Shown here: in pieces, positions 21,731 through 31,218 of the stretch | How positions within the stretch are numbered: the stretch's first letter is position 1 | Layout of the letters: every line of letters begins with the position of its first letter | DNA from: Chara braunii | Lineage: Eukaryota > Streptophyta > Charophyceae > Charales > Characeae | Reading direction: 5' to 3' | Assembly: GCA_003427395.1 (NCBI GenBank) | Contig: BFEA01000037.1 | Location: 3,677,291-3,714,567, forward strand | Length of the DNA: 37,277 bases | The notes under the pieces: model-generated | Databases searched by the model: none | What the model saw: only the letters and a program-made list of their open reading frames with translations | What the model was told of the DNA's origin: nothing | Position numbers and translations under genes: made by a program

Positions 21731-22240
21731 NNNNNNNNNNNNNNNNNNNNNNNNNNNNNNNNNNNNNNNNNNNNNNNNNNNNNNNNNNNNNNNNNNNNNN
21801 NNNNNNNNNNNNNNNNNNNNNNNNNNNNNNNNNNNNNNNNNNNNNNNNNNNNNNNNNNNNNNNNNNNNNNNNNNNNNNNNNNNNNNNNNNNNNNNNNNNN
21901 NNNNNNNNNNNNNNNNNNNNNNNNNNNNNNNNNNNNNNNNNNNNNNNNNNNNNNNNNNNNNNNNNNNNNNNNNNNNNNNNNNNNNNNNNNNNNNNNNNNN
22001 NNNNNNNNNNNNNNNNNNNNNNNNNNNNNNNNNNNNNNNNNNNNNNNNNNNNNNNNNNNNNNNNNNNNNNNNNNNNNNNNNNNNNNNNNNNNNNNNNNNN
22101 NNNNNNNNNNNNNNNNNNNNNNNNNNNNNNNNNNNNNNNNNNNNNNNNNNNNNNNNNNNNNNNNNNNNNNNNNNNNNNNNNNNNNNNNNNNNNNNNNNNN
22201 NNNNNNNNNNNNNNNNNNNNNNNNNNNNNNNNNNNNNNNN
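21731..22240. other. Assembly gap, 510 Ns
   Basis: A run of 510 Ns. Its length is probably an estimate, so the apparent frame difference between the protease side (22733 frame) and the RT side cannot be interpreted. Confidence 1.
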
Positions 22241-22650
22241 GCTTCATACCCAGGCCCGCCTTACGAATCCCGTTCGGAGAGAAGAAGTTAGTGGTCGAAC
22301 CACTGTCAATCAGCACGCGGATGTATCGGCGGTTAATGAGCGGTTTAAAGAAAGTCAGCTCCACGCTCCCTTGGACACGGCGTTGCTGCTTGAGCTGCAG
22401 CCAATGCTCCATGTGGGCGTGGAGGTCGACCTCTTTAAACTCCTCCCAAGGCTCAGTGTATAACACTCGGACTGTCTCAGCCTTGGAATCAGCGTTAGTT
22501 TGGGCTTCAAGAGCACGTTGCTGATCAGATCCAGTCTCCTCGGAGGGGCCTGCAACTGACTGCTCAACTTCTCTTGTTGTGGAGAATGCTGATGTCTCCT
22601 CTACGCCCCTTGCCTGTTTCCCTGAAGACGATAGCAATCCTGCACAGCAT
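22241..22650 (-). pseudogene. Element 2 protease segment (pro frame)
   Basis: This frame overlaps the end of gag in the -1 phase and runs into the gap. It encodes a Glu/Ser-rich stretch, EEFKEVDLHAHMEHW, then RVLIDSGSTTNFFS, the aspartic protease active site with D-S-G at 22307-22299 and the usual following Ser/Thr and Phe. The site is intact. The start of translation is expected by -1 frameshifting at GGGAAAC (22622-22616) rather than at its own ATG. The family substrate is the Gag-Pol polyprotein. Confidence 0.85.
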
Positions 22651-23596
22651 GCCCAGGCTTTGAACAATGCAAGCATACGCGCAGTTTGGACCTTCTTTCC
22701 CATTTTTTTTGGCTGATGCGGAGGGCTTCCCAAGGCTTGGTAGAAGATTCCTCCGATTTCTCAGGGATCTTAGCATTTTTGGGAAGGTGTAAGACAGTTC
22801 CCTTACCCGAACCACGGTTAGACCCCTTATTTGAAGCAGTCTTTCTAAATGCATTAAGTTTTTCATCATCATTTCGGTCACACTCAATGGCTGATGTGGA
22901 ACAGCCCGTATCGGAGTCCGGCTCTAGATCGTCATCTAGAGGCAGATCATCCGCATAGGACTGATCGTCAGCCTCCCGATGATCATGCATTGCAAGCTGG
23001 TTGCTGCCTCCAAACCGCTTGCGTTGTGGTTTCCCACCTGCAGCGGGCGCCTTCTTGCGCCTGGCGAGGTCCTTGGCCTCTAGGTCGACTAGGTCCTTCA
23101 TGAGCTCTCGCCAGGTAGCATGGTCCTTGAGTGCTAGCAGGGAGAGGTATTCTTTAGGGGCCACTCCCATGACTACATCCATGCAAGACACGTCAGTCAT
23201 TCNTAGATCCGGAGTGGTGAATAGACCAGTCAGGTGTTGTTCCAAAGCTTGCATGGATGACCTCCATGTTTGGCCCTTGAGGGCCTCAAGCTTCAGTCTA
23301 GCCTTGAGCGCAGCATGTTTATCCTGATACCGGTCAAGGAGAAGATCCTCAAGGGTGCGAACTGGGGTGACCTTCAGCCAATCAGTCGGGTCTATGCGTG
23401 CATAGCCTGCAGCAACAGCTTGGAGCTCAATGTGGTTTCGTACGGCAGGCTCGGTATTAGTTCCCATGATCATACTTCGGTCCTCTTGCGGTGTCCGCAT
23501 GACCTCGAAGTATGACCGCATGGAACTAATCCAAGAGGTGATGTCAGCCGTCCCGTCGTACTTGGACGGCAGCGTGGCCGCCCGCTTGTCCACCAT
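22601..23596 (-). CDS. gag: Element 2 Gag, capsid-like region and zinc knuckle
   Basis: 331 codons on the minus strand. It begins after the in-frame TAG at 23611-23609 and has its own ATG at 23596. The N-terminal half resembles the gypsy Gag capsid domain (KYDGTADITSWISSM, RTLEDLLLDRYQDKHAAL). A charged linker follows, then a CCHC zinc knuckle CLHCSKPGHAVQDC with Cys308, Cys311, His316 and Cys321 in C-x2-C-x4-H-x4-C spacing. Gag packages element RNA into particles. The frame ends at 22601, overlapping the protease frame. One base (23203) is ambiguous. Confidence 0.85.
   Translation of the reverse strand: MVDKRAATLPSKYDGTADITSWISSMRSYFEVMRTPQEDRSMIMGTNTEPAVRNHIELQAVAAGYARIDPTDWLKVTPVRTLEDLLLDRYQDKHAALKARLKLEALKGQTWRSSMQALEQHLTGLFTTPDLXMTDVSCMDVVMGVAPKEYLSLLALKDHATWRELMKDLVDLEAKDLARRKKAPAAGGKPQRKRFGGSNQLAMHDHREADDQSYADDLPLDDDLEPDSDTGCSTSAIECDRNDDEKLNAFRKTASNKGSNRGSGKGTVLHLPKNAKIPEKSEESSTKPWEALRISQKKWERRSKLRVCLHCSKPGHAVQDCYRLQGNRQGA
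22616..22622 (-). promoter_or_regulatory. Candidate -1 ribosomal frameshift site GGGAAAC
   Basis: On the minus strand the heptamer G-GGA-AAC is in the correct X-XXY-YYZ phase of the gag frame, four sense codons before the gag stop (TAG at 22603-22601). A -1 slip moves ribosomes exactly into the protease frame. Downstream, AGGGGC (complement 22610-22605) begins after a 5-nt spacer and can pair with GCCCCT (complement 22549-22544), with an inner GGAGA/TCTCC stem between, a possible stimulator. The same heptamer type is used at the gag-pro junction of type D retroviruses. The match of heptamer, phase and destination frame is seen directly; activity is inferred. Confidence 0.7.
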
Positions 23597-23608
23597 GGGA
23601 CCGCTGTA

Positions 23609-24145
23609 CTAAACGCGAGTAAGGACTGTGGCGTTTTGGGCTGAAGTCCCTGCATTTGGGACTGCGATCAGTGCAAAACTATCGGTGCTGCCGCTTGAGG
23701 AGCTTGCTCCGGTTCCTGCACTTACCGCAGTTCCGCTGGCCCTTGGAACGAGGGTTGTGTTGGGCTGAGAGACTGGGATTACAGCAGATCGAGGGTTAGG
23801 AGGGCGGGAGGCAGACAACTGGGACTGTTCAAGGCTAATTACCTTAGCCTGCAGCTCTTCGTTCCGCTGCTCAAGTGTTGTCATACGAGACTCAAAGTCT
23901 TCCAAGGTCCGCAGTCGGACCAAGGCTGCTACAGCAGCAGCTAGTTCCTCCCGGAACCGGTCATCATTAGCTTCCGGGATCCGGAGGAGAGCCACCTGAT
24001 CAGCAATGTCGGCGGCTCTAGCTGCTGCCGCTGCCTCCCTTTCTCTCTGCACGGCATCATTATACAGTTTTTGAAAGAATGGTTTCTGGCTCTCGTCCGC
24101 TGTATCCAGCATGGCCTGCCATTGAGCAGATGTGATGTTCGCCAT
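23609..24145 (-). CDS. Element 2 Gag N-terminal coiled-coil segment
   Basis: ATG at 24145 (MANITSAQWQAML) is a better start than the upstream in-frame codons, which encode Arg-rich low-complexity sequence. The product has an Ala/Glu/Arg-rich helix, a coiled coil (TLEDFESRMTTLEQRNEELQ) and a Ser/Thr/Gly-rich tail. It ends at TAG 23611-23609, and the same frame continues five codons later into the capsid-like ORF with no shift. It was therefore once, or is still by readthrough, the N-terminal part of one Gag. The coiled coil would support oligomerisation. I know of no specific named family. Confidence 0.7.
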   Translation of the reverse strand: MANITSAQWQAMLDTADESQKPFFQKLYNDAVQREREAAAAARAADIADQVALLRIPEANDDRFREELAAAVAALVRLRTLEDFESRMTTLEQRNEELQAKVISLEQSQLSASRPPNPRSAVIPVSQPNTTLVPRASGTAVSAGTGASSSSGSTDSFALIAVPNAGTSAQNATVLTRV

Positions 24146-25620
24146 GCCGGAGGAAGGGGTGCCAGTAGAACTCTCAAGAGGGGTCCGCTCTCTCCGGACG
24201 TTTGGACGAACACTCCTCTTGCCCCTTCTCACACTCTCAAACAGCACACCTTCTCTCTCCCTTTCATCTTTTTTTCGCTGTCTGCGCACGCGTCTCGATA
24301 TCGGACATAGATAATTAAGATAGAAGAAACAAACAGGAAACCACTCAAAGAAGAAGGTAGAACTCCTGGCCGGAGCGGCGAATCATTTGGACTGAGAACG
24401 TGGCACGCAGCAGAAGAATAAATAAAAATAAATAAAACAAAACAGCAGAGAGGTCTGATTTATAGAACGGGCCCGATCAGATNAGCTGGAGATCNCCTCT
24501 TGTCTAACCTGACAGNGNACATGTCAACACNATAAATCAGACGAAGAAGACTAATCTGCAGCAATGGAGATTTNGAGGGGTGNAGATGGTCGCNGAATCA
24601 GACGCGAGGCNGTATGTGCTAACCTGCGGTAAGGCCAGTCAAGATCCCCTTGAAAGGAATGCCCTTGCTGTCCGTGTGTCCCCCCAGATGCAGCACAGCA
24701 AAGAATGCACTGACGACAACAGATTTGGGCACAAAAGGTCCTGTCCCGTTGGGTCTGGTCCCACTGGGTCCCGAGTGGTCCCAAGTAGGCCGTGGACCAG
24801 GACCAACGTGATAGGGGTACCAAGTCGGTCCCAAACTGCCTCTACCGTGCTGAAAAGGAAAACACAACTTTCAGCAAGAACTCACTTCTACAGNCGTTCA
24901 GAAAAGAAAAGACAATGCACCGTAGAAAGATATNTCATTTAGAGTAGATACATCATCCATCCATCCATCAGGTGAGAAAGCAATCCACAAGCTCACACAC
25001 ACAACCAAGACCGCAGAGAAGAGGAAGAGAACCCAGCACACCCCCAACAGGCCATGAAGCACCAAGCAACCTCCCGCGGGCTTTCCCTGGTCACACGGCA
25101 CTTACTTGTGAGGCCCGGCCTCCAAAGATGGATAACGAGTCACTCCCCTCTCATATAAGTCCTCCTGACCCCTAGCTACTGGAAGTGTCCTAGCATGACT
25201 AAGAGGGCCTTCCTACACCCTTATTGCAAAGCCGGATCCGCCGTCGATGCCTGAAGACCAAAGTAGCAACTTGCAGCAATCCGATGCAGATATGGCAGCC
25301 TCCGATCAAGTCTCCCTCTTGAGGGGTGTCACTCAATGTCTTCCCGAAGTCCAGAATCCAGGTGCGAGTACCTCTCACTCTCTACTCCCTCTCGCTTACT
25401 CCAATCAGCCTCCTTTGTGTCTCNCCACCCCATACATTCACTCAAGCAACCTGGTTGGGTCCAATGTCGACCCTACATGACCTAACCAGGTGGGGGCAGC
25501 ATCCCCATACCTCGCTGCCCACTTAACCCTAACTTCCCAACCCTAATCCAAGATTAGGTCAGCCTTAACCTAATTCGGAATTAGGGTTAGGGTGACTAAC
25601 ACCTCTCGCCAGCAAGTAAG
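24146..25620 (-). other. Element 2 leader region between PBS and gag
   Basis: About 1.5 kb between the PBS and the gag ATG with no convincing coding frame and several ambiguous bases (24483-24610, 24894, 24934, 25424). It includes an inverted repeat of AACCCTAAT/ATTAGGGTT (about 25539-25583) and CCTAATTC/GAATTAGG. The length is long for a leader, so part may be unrelated insertion sequence. Confidence 0.45.
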
Positions 25621-25635
25621 TCCGCTCCGATACCA
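25621..25635 (-). promoter_or_regulatory. Element 2 primer-binding site, initiator-Met tRNA type
   Basis: The minus strand reads TGGTATCGGAGCGGA. Plant initiator-Met tRNA primer sites read TGGTATCAGAGC, so 11 of the first 12 positions match. It lies two bases inside a CGTAACA LTR end, the expected arrangement for a 5' LTR followed by the PBS. This fixes orientation and the 5' LTR boundary of element 2. Confidence 0.8.
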
Positions 25636-25637
25636 AT

Positions 25638-25756
25638 TGTTACGATCCTGGTCATTTCCCAAGTGCAAATTCACAATGAAAGACAATGCCACCCAATTGC
25701 GAAAGAAATGAAAGCACTTGCAAGAGGTAAAGACTAGAGGAGAGGTAAAGAAGAAG

Positions 25757-25788
<32 letters not shown>

Positions 25789-26502
25789 CACCAGCAAGAC
25801 CAATGACAATTCCCCCTTCTCTCTCTACCTTCCTCCTTCCTCCTTCTCTTCACCAATCTTATTCTTCCCTCAACAATAATAATAACAATGAATGGATGAA
25901 CCAGAATCAATGTCCGAAGTTCCCCCTTACTGCTGACTCAACTCACAACCCAACAACAACAACAACAAGTCCGCCATGGCTATGTCTTCCTTCCTTCAAC
26001 CTCCTCTCTCAAGCATAGGTCATNGCGGACTACTGGAAGGCAGCTATGATGCTGCCCTGATGCCCGAAAGACAACCCAAAGCAGCTATGTCGCTGCTTGA
26101 CTCGGTCCGCTATGCCTGACCCTGCCTCTAGCTGCCCTGGTGCAGCGTTACCCCAACCGGGGCCTTCCAGATGCAGCGCCCAACAAGGTGATGAGGACGG
26201 TGTCCACCATAGCCAGGTAAGTGCCCTACCACTCTCCTACCATGTCCCCCTTCTTCCTCCTTCAAGCTGGGGTGCTCGCCATAGCCAGGCTGAGCCCCAG
26301 CAGACCTTCACCTCCAAGCAGCGCTGCCTCAGACCAGCGCTGCGCTCCAGCAGCATGTCGCCAATCCTTGCATACCGCAAATGAGGAAGAGCTCACCGCT
26401 CTTCCTGAAGATATAGCGGCCTACCGGCCTTCTGGGCGGTGACTTCCTAGGCCAAGCGGCCTCCCAGGCAACCGGTACCTCCTCCCTTTTGGAGGGTAGC
26501 CC
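25638..26502 (-). mobile_element. Element 2 5' LTR region, outer end not resolved
   Basis: On the plus strand it starts TGTTACGATCC, so on the element strand the LTR ends in ...GTAACA next to the PBS. The outer end could not be placed; the stretch is given up to the adapter junction at 26503. It contains an AAG microsatellite (25748-25786). A CAG/GTAAGT splice-donor-like site lies near 26216. No coding domain was recognised. Confidence 0.5.
25748..25786. repeat. AAG microsatellite, 13 units
   Basis: An uninterrupted run of AAG triplets inside the presumed element 2 LTR. Confidence 0.98.
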
Positions 26503-26540
26503 CTGTCTCTTATACACATCTAGATGTGTATAAGAGACAG
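26503..26540. other. Nextera mate-pair junction adapter left in the assembly
   Basis: CTGTCTCTTATACACATCT is followed directly by its reverse complement AGATGTGTATAAGAGACAG, together 38 bases. This is the Tn5 mosaic end in the back-to-back form produced by Nextera mate-pair circularisation. It is a laboratory sequence, and the DNA on either side may not be adjacent in the genome. Confidence 0.98.
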
Positions 26541-26781
26541 GTCCTAACCCTAACCTACCGCTACTGGGCCTCTAAAAATGCCAACTTTTTGTCTTCTTCT
26601 GCTCGGCCTACCTGCTACTTGAGTGTTTTTCCCCAGCTGCTCTAAGTGTTGTGGGCCTACTCCCCGCTACCGGCATGTTTACCCCCCTGCAACCCTCCAA
26701 AGTCACGGCCACAGGTAAGTACCGGCCCGGTGGGCCTTGCAACCAACAAGTACCCTGGCGGGTTACACACATACCCAACCA

Positions 26782-26887
26782 GCAAGCACTCTGTCAGGCA
26801 TGCAACCCAGCAGGCACGCACACACACACATCCGGCAAGCACTCAGACAGGCATGCAAACTAGCAGGCACGCACACACACACACTTG
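26782..26887. repeat. 53-bp tandem duplication with CA tract
   Basis: GCAAGCACTC(T/A)G.CAGGCATGCAA followed by AGCAGGCACGCACACACACA occurs at 26782 and 26835, period 53. Confidence 0.88.
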
Positions 26888-26984
26888 GGACCACAGCAGA
26901 ATGCGAGAATCACAGCAAGGCATTCATTCCATTGGCAAATCCCATAAATCAGCAGTGTTCTCAGTCTGTGTTTTGGGTGGGTCA

Positions 26985-27640
26985 TTACAGAGATTAGAAA
27001 TAGGAGTATCCGACTACAGAGTAGAGAGGCTGACAAAGTTGCATTAGAGGGGTTAGATGACTCGACCCTGGACAATAACATGAAGGTTGTCAAGGCAAGC
27101 ATCCTGTCCATGCATGCATACATGGACAGCAAACTGGACGCTCTCCAGGACACCCTGGACCAGATCCTGAATGCCTTGCAAAGGCCAGGGGTCGGACCAG
27201 CAGTTTTGCCATCGCTGCCATTCTCGACGATGATAGGCCCATACCCGTCTCAGCCTGGTACCACACCAAGCGGTACACCAGCAACAACAACACATACTGC
27301 TGTTGCTTCATCTTCTGGTCCAGTGGTTGGAGCTACACCACAATCACTACCTGTCCCACAAGCGGGACAGCAACAGCCTGGGTACCCCAAGACACCATGG
27401 AAACCACCCCCAACCTTCTCAAGAGATAAGAAGGATGAGGCTCTCGATACCTGGTTGAGAATGGTGCCAGTGTGGGTGAGGGGGAAGAGGATGTTGGTGG
27501 AGGAGGAAGTAATAACTGCTGCATCCTATTTAGAGGGATCGACAACTCACTGGCTAAATGGATTGGTTGCTTCAAAGGGGTTCGACAGGAACATGGGTCA
27601 TTGGGCTAAGACCCATACCAGAGAGTTTTATGGTATTTAG
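26985..27640 (+). pseudogene. Element 3 Gag N-terminal part
   Basis: The frame is open from upstream of the ATG at 27080. It encodes a helical/coiled-coil-like segment (MHAYMDSKLDALQDTLDQIL), a Pro/Thr/Gly-rich linker, then the start of a Gag capsid domain (PPPTFSRDKKDEALDTWL, VITAASYLEGSTTHWLNGL). It ends in a stop at 27638-27640; the capsid continues in another frame from about 27691, so an indel lies between. Confidence 0.8.
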
Positions 27641-27659
27641 TGGAAGCGCGATGGCAAAA

Positions 27660-28428
27660 CCCATAGCAGGCACAAATTGCCACTGATGGGTTGTTGAAAC
27701 TTGACACTAAAAAGTACAAGTCTGTCTGCGAGCTCACTTCAATTGTAGAGCATTTGGTTGTTGTCCCCGTGGTTGAATACAACCCGCAGGTCTTGTTGAA
27801 CATGTTCCTAAGATGTCTTCCCATAGACATCAAGAACCTGTTAGCCAGCGAAGCTCGGCTAGAGTATCACACGTTTGAGATCTTTAGCAAGAAGGCCTTA
27901 GACTTAGAGGTTACGCTAGGTGGTGCTCAGACACCCTCTACGGACGGGAGAAAGAAGAAGAGTCCACAAGAGTGGAAGAAGAAAGGGAGTCGGTTGATGA
28001 TGGTCGAGGCCGATGGTACTCAGACCGAGATCAAAGATTTCTTAAATCTTGTGGACGGCTCAGAGATATACGGCGAGGATGATGCTGACGGTAGCAACCT
28101 CGTTGCAGTAGTTAAGGGCAAGGCAGTTGGTCGTGGCAAGGGCGGACAACAGAGGAGTCAGGGGCAAACCCCGAACCCGCACAAGATAACGGCATGGGTT
28201 CGAGCGTTTGGATCAAGATGTGTGGCGGTTTGGATCGTTAGAAGCGGGGTGCTTGCATTAACTGTGGCGAGTATGGCCATCAACAGTTTAAGCGCAAGAA
28301 CGCTAAGGTCCCGCAGAAGATACCACCTAAAGGTGGGGTTCCTTCTTCCCAGAGTGGGGCCTCCTCGAGTTCTGGCTCGGGAAACACAAAGGGCCAGTAT
28401 AAGTTATAGCTGCTTCTACTCTCGTTGA
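27660..28428 (+). pseudogene. Element 3 Gag C-terminal part with defective zinc knuckle
   Basis: It continues the capsid (LKLDTKKYKSVCELTSIVEH, MFLRCLPIDIKNLLASEARL) and a basic linker. The zinc knuckle is found in a different frame at 28254-28295: CINCGEYGHQQFK then Arg (CGC at 28293-28295) where the C-x2-C-x4-H-x4-C pattern requires the last Cys. Reaching that frame needs a shift after the in-frame TAG at 28239-28241. The nucleic-acid-binding motif is therefore broken in two ways. Confidence 0.8.
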
Positions 28429-28525
28429 AGCGGGTGATGTACCCTCCCCGTCGCAGGAGTAGGCCAAAGCTATTGACTCCTTAGTTACCCCACAGACGCA
28501 TCCTGACCCAACAATACTCTGCTCG

Positions 28526-28950
28526 TTGGATGTGTATGAGGCCTTGGAGGACCTACAAAGTGAGTGGTCGGCACGGGACCCTTGTGAGTCCTTGGTGTCC
28601 TTGGTGGCACTAAGTAGAGGTCCTAGAGGAGAACATTTCGTTGTGGAAGTTGGTGTAGGGGACCGCAAATGCAGGGCCTTTGTAGACATCGACTCCATTC
28701 GAAACTTTATAAGTCGCGACTGCGTTGAGAGACTGCGCCTAAAGGACTGGGTGCAGCGCCTGAGTAACCCGGTAGCATCTACTCTAGCCAACAAAGAGCG
28801 CATGTTGGTAGAGGACTACGTTAAGGATGTGGTCTGCACTTTCTCCTATCCAGGAGGGGAACTGATTCATAAGATTTTGTTCCTTGTTAGTGACGACCTA
28901 CCATTTGACATGTTGCTAGGTATGTACTACTCGAGGTTGTCAAACCCTAG
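28526..28950 (+). pseudogene. Element 3 protease, active-site Gly replaced by Asp
   Basis: A retropepsin-like domain: a beta-rich stretch (EHFVVEVGVGDRKCRAFV), the active-site position, and DLPFDMLLGM near the end, which corresponds to the conserved ILG-type motif. The active site reads FVDIDSIRNFIS. The catalytic Asp is codon 28685-28687, but the third residue of the D-T/S-G triad is Asp (GAC 28691-28693) and the middle one Ile, so activity is not expected. The frame ends with a shift near 28920-28935 and a TAG at 28948-28950 in the continuing frame. Confidence 0.85.
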
Positions 28951-30495
28951 TTTGACTGGGACAAGAAAGTGCTAAAGCACGAATTGCCTAATGGGAGGAC
29001 CGTTAGACTAGCGAAATATAATAGGTTGATTCACTCCTACGGGTGTTTGTGCGTATCGGCCTTTTACAATTATTATAAACAGAACCAAAAGGAGGGTATG
29101 TACTTGGTCTTTGTCTCTGCAAAAGGGGAGGCCGTTAACACACCCCTAGAGATAGAGAATGTCGTCGCTAAGTACCCGGATCTGTTCGAGGAGGCTACAT
29201 GTGTCGTAGACAGGGAGGTTGTCCATGCCACAAAGATCATCCCTGAGAGCAAGATACCCAAAGGGAGAATCTATAGGATGGCTCCAACCGAGTTGGACAA
29301 GCTCCGTCGGCAACTGAAAGAGCTCACCGAAAAGGGTTGGATACGGCCTAGCATCTCCCCCTTTGGCTCACCATTCTTATTTGTACCGAGGAAGGGGGGA
29401 TCACTAAGGATGTGCATTGATTATAGGGGCCTCAATGGCATCACAGTTAAGAACGCAGAGCCCCTACCACACATCGATGAACTATTGGATAGGGTGCAGG
29501 GATGTAACTACTTCACAAAGATAAACTTGAAATCTAGCTACCATCAAATTGCCATTAGACCGGAAGATCAACACAAAACCACATTTCAGACCAGGTATGG
29601 TCTGTACGAGTTTGTGGTGATCCCTTTCGGCCTTTGCAATGCGCCGGGTACATTCCAGCACGCCATGAATAGGATCTGCAATGACTACTTAGATAAGTTT
29701 ATCATCGTGTACCTCGACGACATTCTTATCTTCAGTAGGATTGTCGAGGAGCATGCCCAGCATGTAGACAAAGTTCTCTCTCTCCTCCGGCATCACAAGT
29801 ATAAGATAAATTTAGAGAAATGTGAGTTTGGTCGCACTAAAATCATGTACTTGGGTCATGAGGTATCCGTGGAAGGAATTAGGCCTGAAGATGCGAAGGT
29901 GGCTAGCATTAGAGACTGGCCACGACCCCAGTCTATGACTGAGGTCAGATCTTTCTTGAGTTTGTGTGGTTATTACTGCAATTTTGTACAAAATTACAGT
30001 ATGATCGCATCACCCTCGACTGATCTAACGCGCCTTGACACTCCATGGGAATGGACAGACGCATGTGAGGCTGTTTTCAAGAGACTTAAGCATTCCCTTA
30101 CACATCATGAGGTTCTCATAATCCCCGATTCTCAAAGGCCATTTGTAGTGACCATTGACGCAAGCCAGTACGGCATTGGCGTCGTGTTGGCTCAACACGA
30201 AGGAAAGAAGTTAAGGCTGATCGAATACATGAGTAAGAAGATACCATCGAAGAAGTTGGCAAAGTCCACCTCTGAAAGGGAACTCTACGCCCTCCACAAG
30301 GCACTTGTCCACTGGAGACACTATCTATTTGGGTGGTTTTTCTATTTGAGGACTGACCATCAGACACTCAAGTGGATCAAGACACAACATGTCCGCGCTG
30401 ACGCACTCAAACGTTGGATTGAAGTCATGGGTCAGTATGACTTTAAGCTAGATTACGTGAAAGGAGAGTATAACAAGGGGTTTGCTGATTACTGA
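28951..30495 (+). pseudogene. Element 3 reverse transcriptase and RNase H, RT motif A Asp lost
   Basis: A long open frame with the approach KYPDLFEEA, GRIYRMAPTELDKLRRQLKE, and MCIDYRGLNGIT. Motif A is altered to FTKINLKSSYHQI: the catalytic Asp is Asn (AAC 29524-29526). IPFGLCNAPGTFQ, YLDDILIF with both Asp residues, and FLSLCGYYCNFV follow. RNase H retains VTIDASQYGIG, TSERELYALHKAL and LRTDHQTLKW with their acidic residues. Because motif A Asp binds the catalytic metal, this RT is expected to be dead although the frame is open for 508 codons. It ends just before the usual RNase H/integrase connection, where the frame shifts near 30485. Confidence 0.92.
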
Positions 30496-30862
30496 GTTTG
30501 GCTTATTTTACGATGTCACTCGATCCTTGGTGGAAACCTACAAGGAAAACCCTATCACGATGGACATCATTCGCAAATTCAAGGTCCAGGACAAGGCCAC
30601 ATCAGATGAGTTTGTGATGGTGGATGGATCGCTCTTTCTTGAAAAGGCAGGATTCAAAACGTTAGTTGTCCCATCTAGAGAAATTTTGCGTAGTTTATTT
30701 TTAGGTGAGTGCTATAACGCAACATGACATTTCGGCTACAAGAAGACTTTTGCTAACTAAGTACAACGATTTCGGTGGCCTAACATGCTTGAAGATACAA
30801 CGAAATATGTGCAGACTTGTTAAGTCTGTCAGCGGGACAAGCCGCGGACTAAAGCACCGCTT

Positions 30863-30863
<1 letters not shown>
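30482..30863 (+). pseudogene. Element 3 integrase N-terminal part, interrupted
   Basis: Continues from RNase H in a new frame: KENPITMDIIRKFKVQDKAT, a DGSLFLE strand, VVPSREILRSLFLGE, then the HHCC zinc region. TGA at 30725-30727, TAA at 30758-30760 and TAA at 30821-30823 interrupt it. The first zinc-binding His is replaced by Tyr in ECYNAT; the second His (HFGYKK) and the Cys pair (TC then VCQRDK) remain. Coding similarity stops at 30863, where a run of 30 T begins. Confidence 0.85.
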
Positions 30864-30894
<31 letters not shown>

Positions 30895-31218
30895 AAAAAT
30901 TCTCCAATCTTTTCGTGGGGAGCAACACGTGCTGGGAACCAGGCCCAACGTCCCATATGGAATTATACAAATGATTTGAAATATCAGGGCCGTTACCTGG
31001 CGTAGGCTAAAAACAATATGAGAACTAAGAAAATAGTTCAAGAAAAGTTCAAGAAAACATGAATAACTACTGACCTGCCAACCTATTTCTAGGTTATTCA
31101 AGCAGCAATTACTAAAAAAGAAAGCCACAAAAGTCCTCTGAATGCTCAGAAACCCCTGGAATCCCCAACAAAACACTCTAAGATTCTCTAACAATGTCGT
31201 ATTCCCTGCCGAGCTCTC

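Larger units (their letters stand above)
20738..25637 (-). mobile_element. Element 2: Ty3/gypsy internal region, truncated after RT
   Basis: Read on the minus strand from 25637: PBS, long leader, gag (N-terminal coiled coil, TAG, capsid-like region, zinc knuckle), a frame change into protease, a sequence gap, then RT. Similarity ends near 20738 within the connection between RT and RNase H, so RNase H, integrase and the 3' LTR are missing. It faces element 1 tail to tail. The gap at 21731-22240 hides the protease-RT connection. Confidence 0.9.

Noticed and set aside
22709-22716. A-AAA-AAA as the gag-pro frameshift site
   Set aside because: In phase, but slipping there would omit the zinc knuckle from the fusion product; GGGAAAC near the gag stop fits better.
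25540-25590. Telomere-like TAACCC/TTAGGG motifs
   Set aside because: Only one or two imperfect units on each side of a small inverted repeat, not an array.
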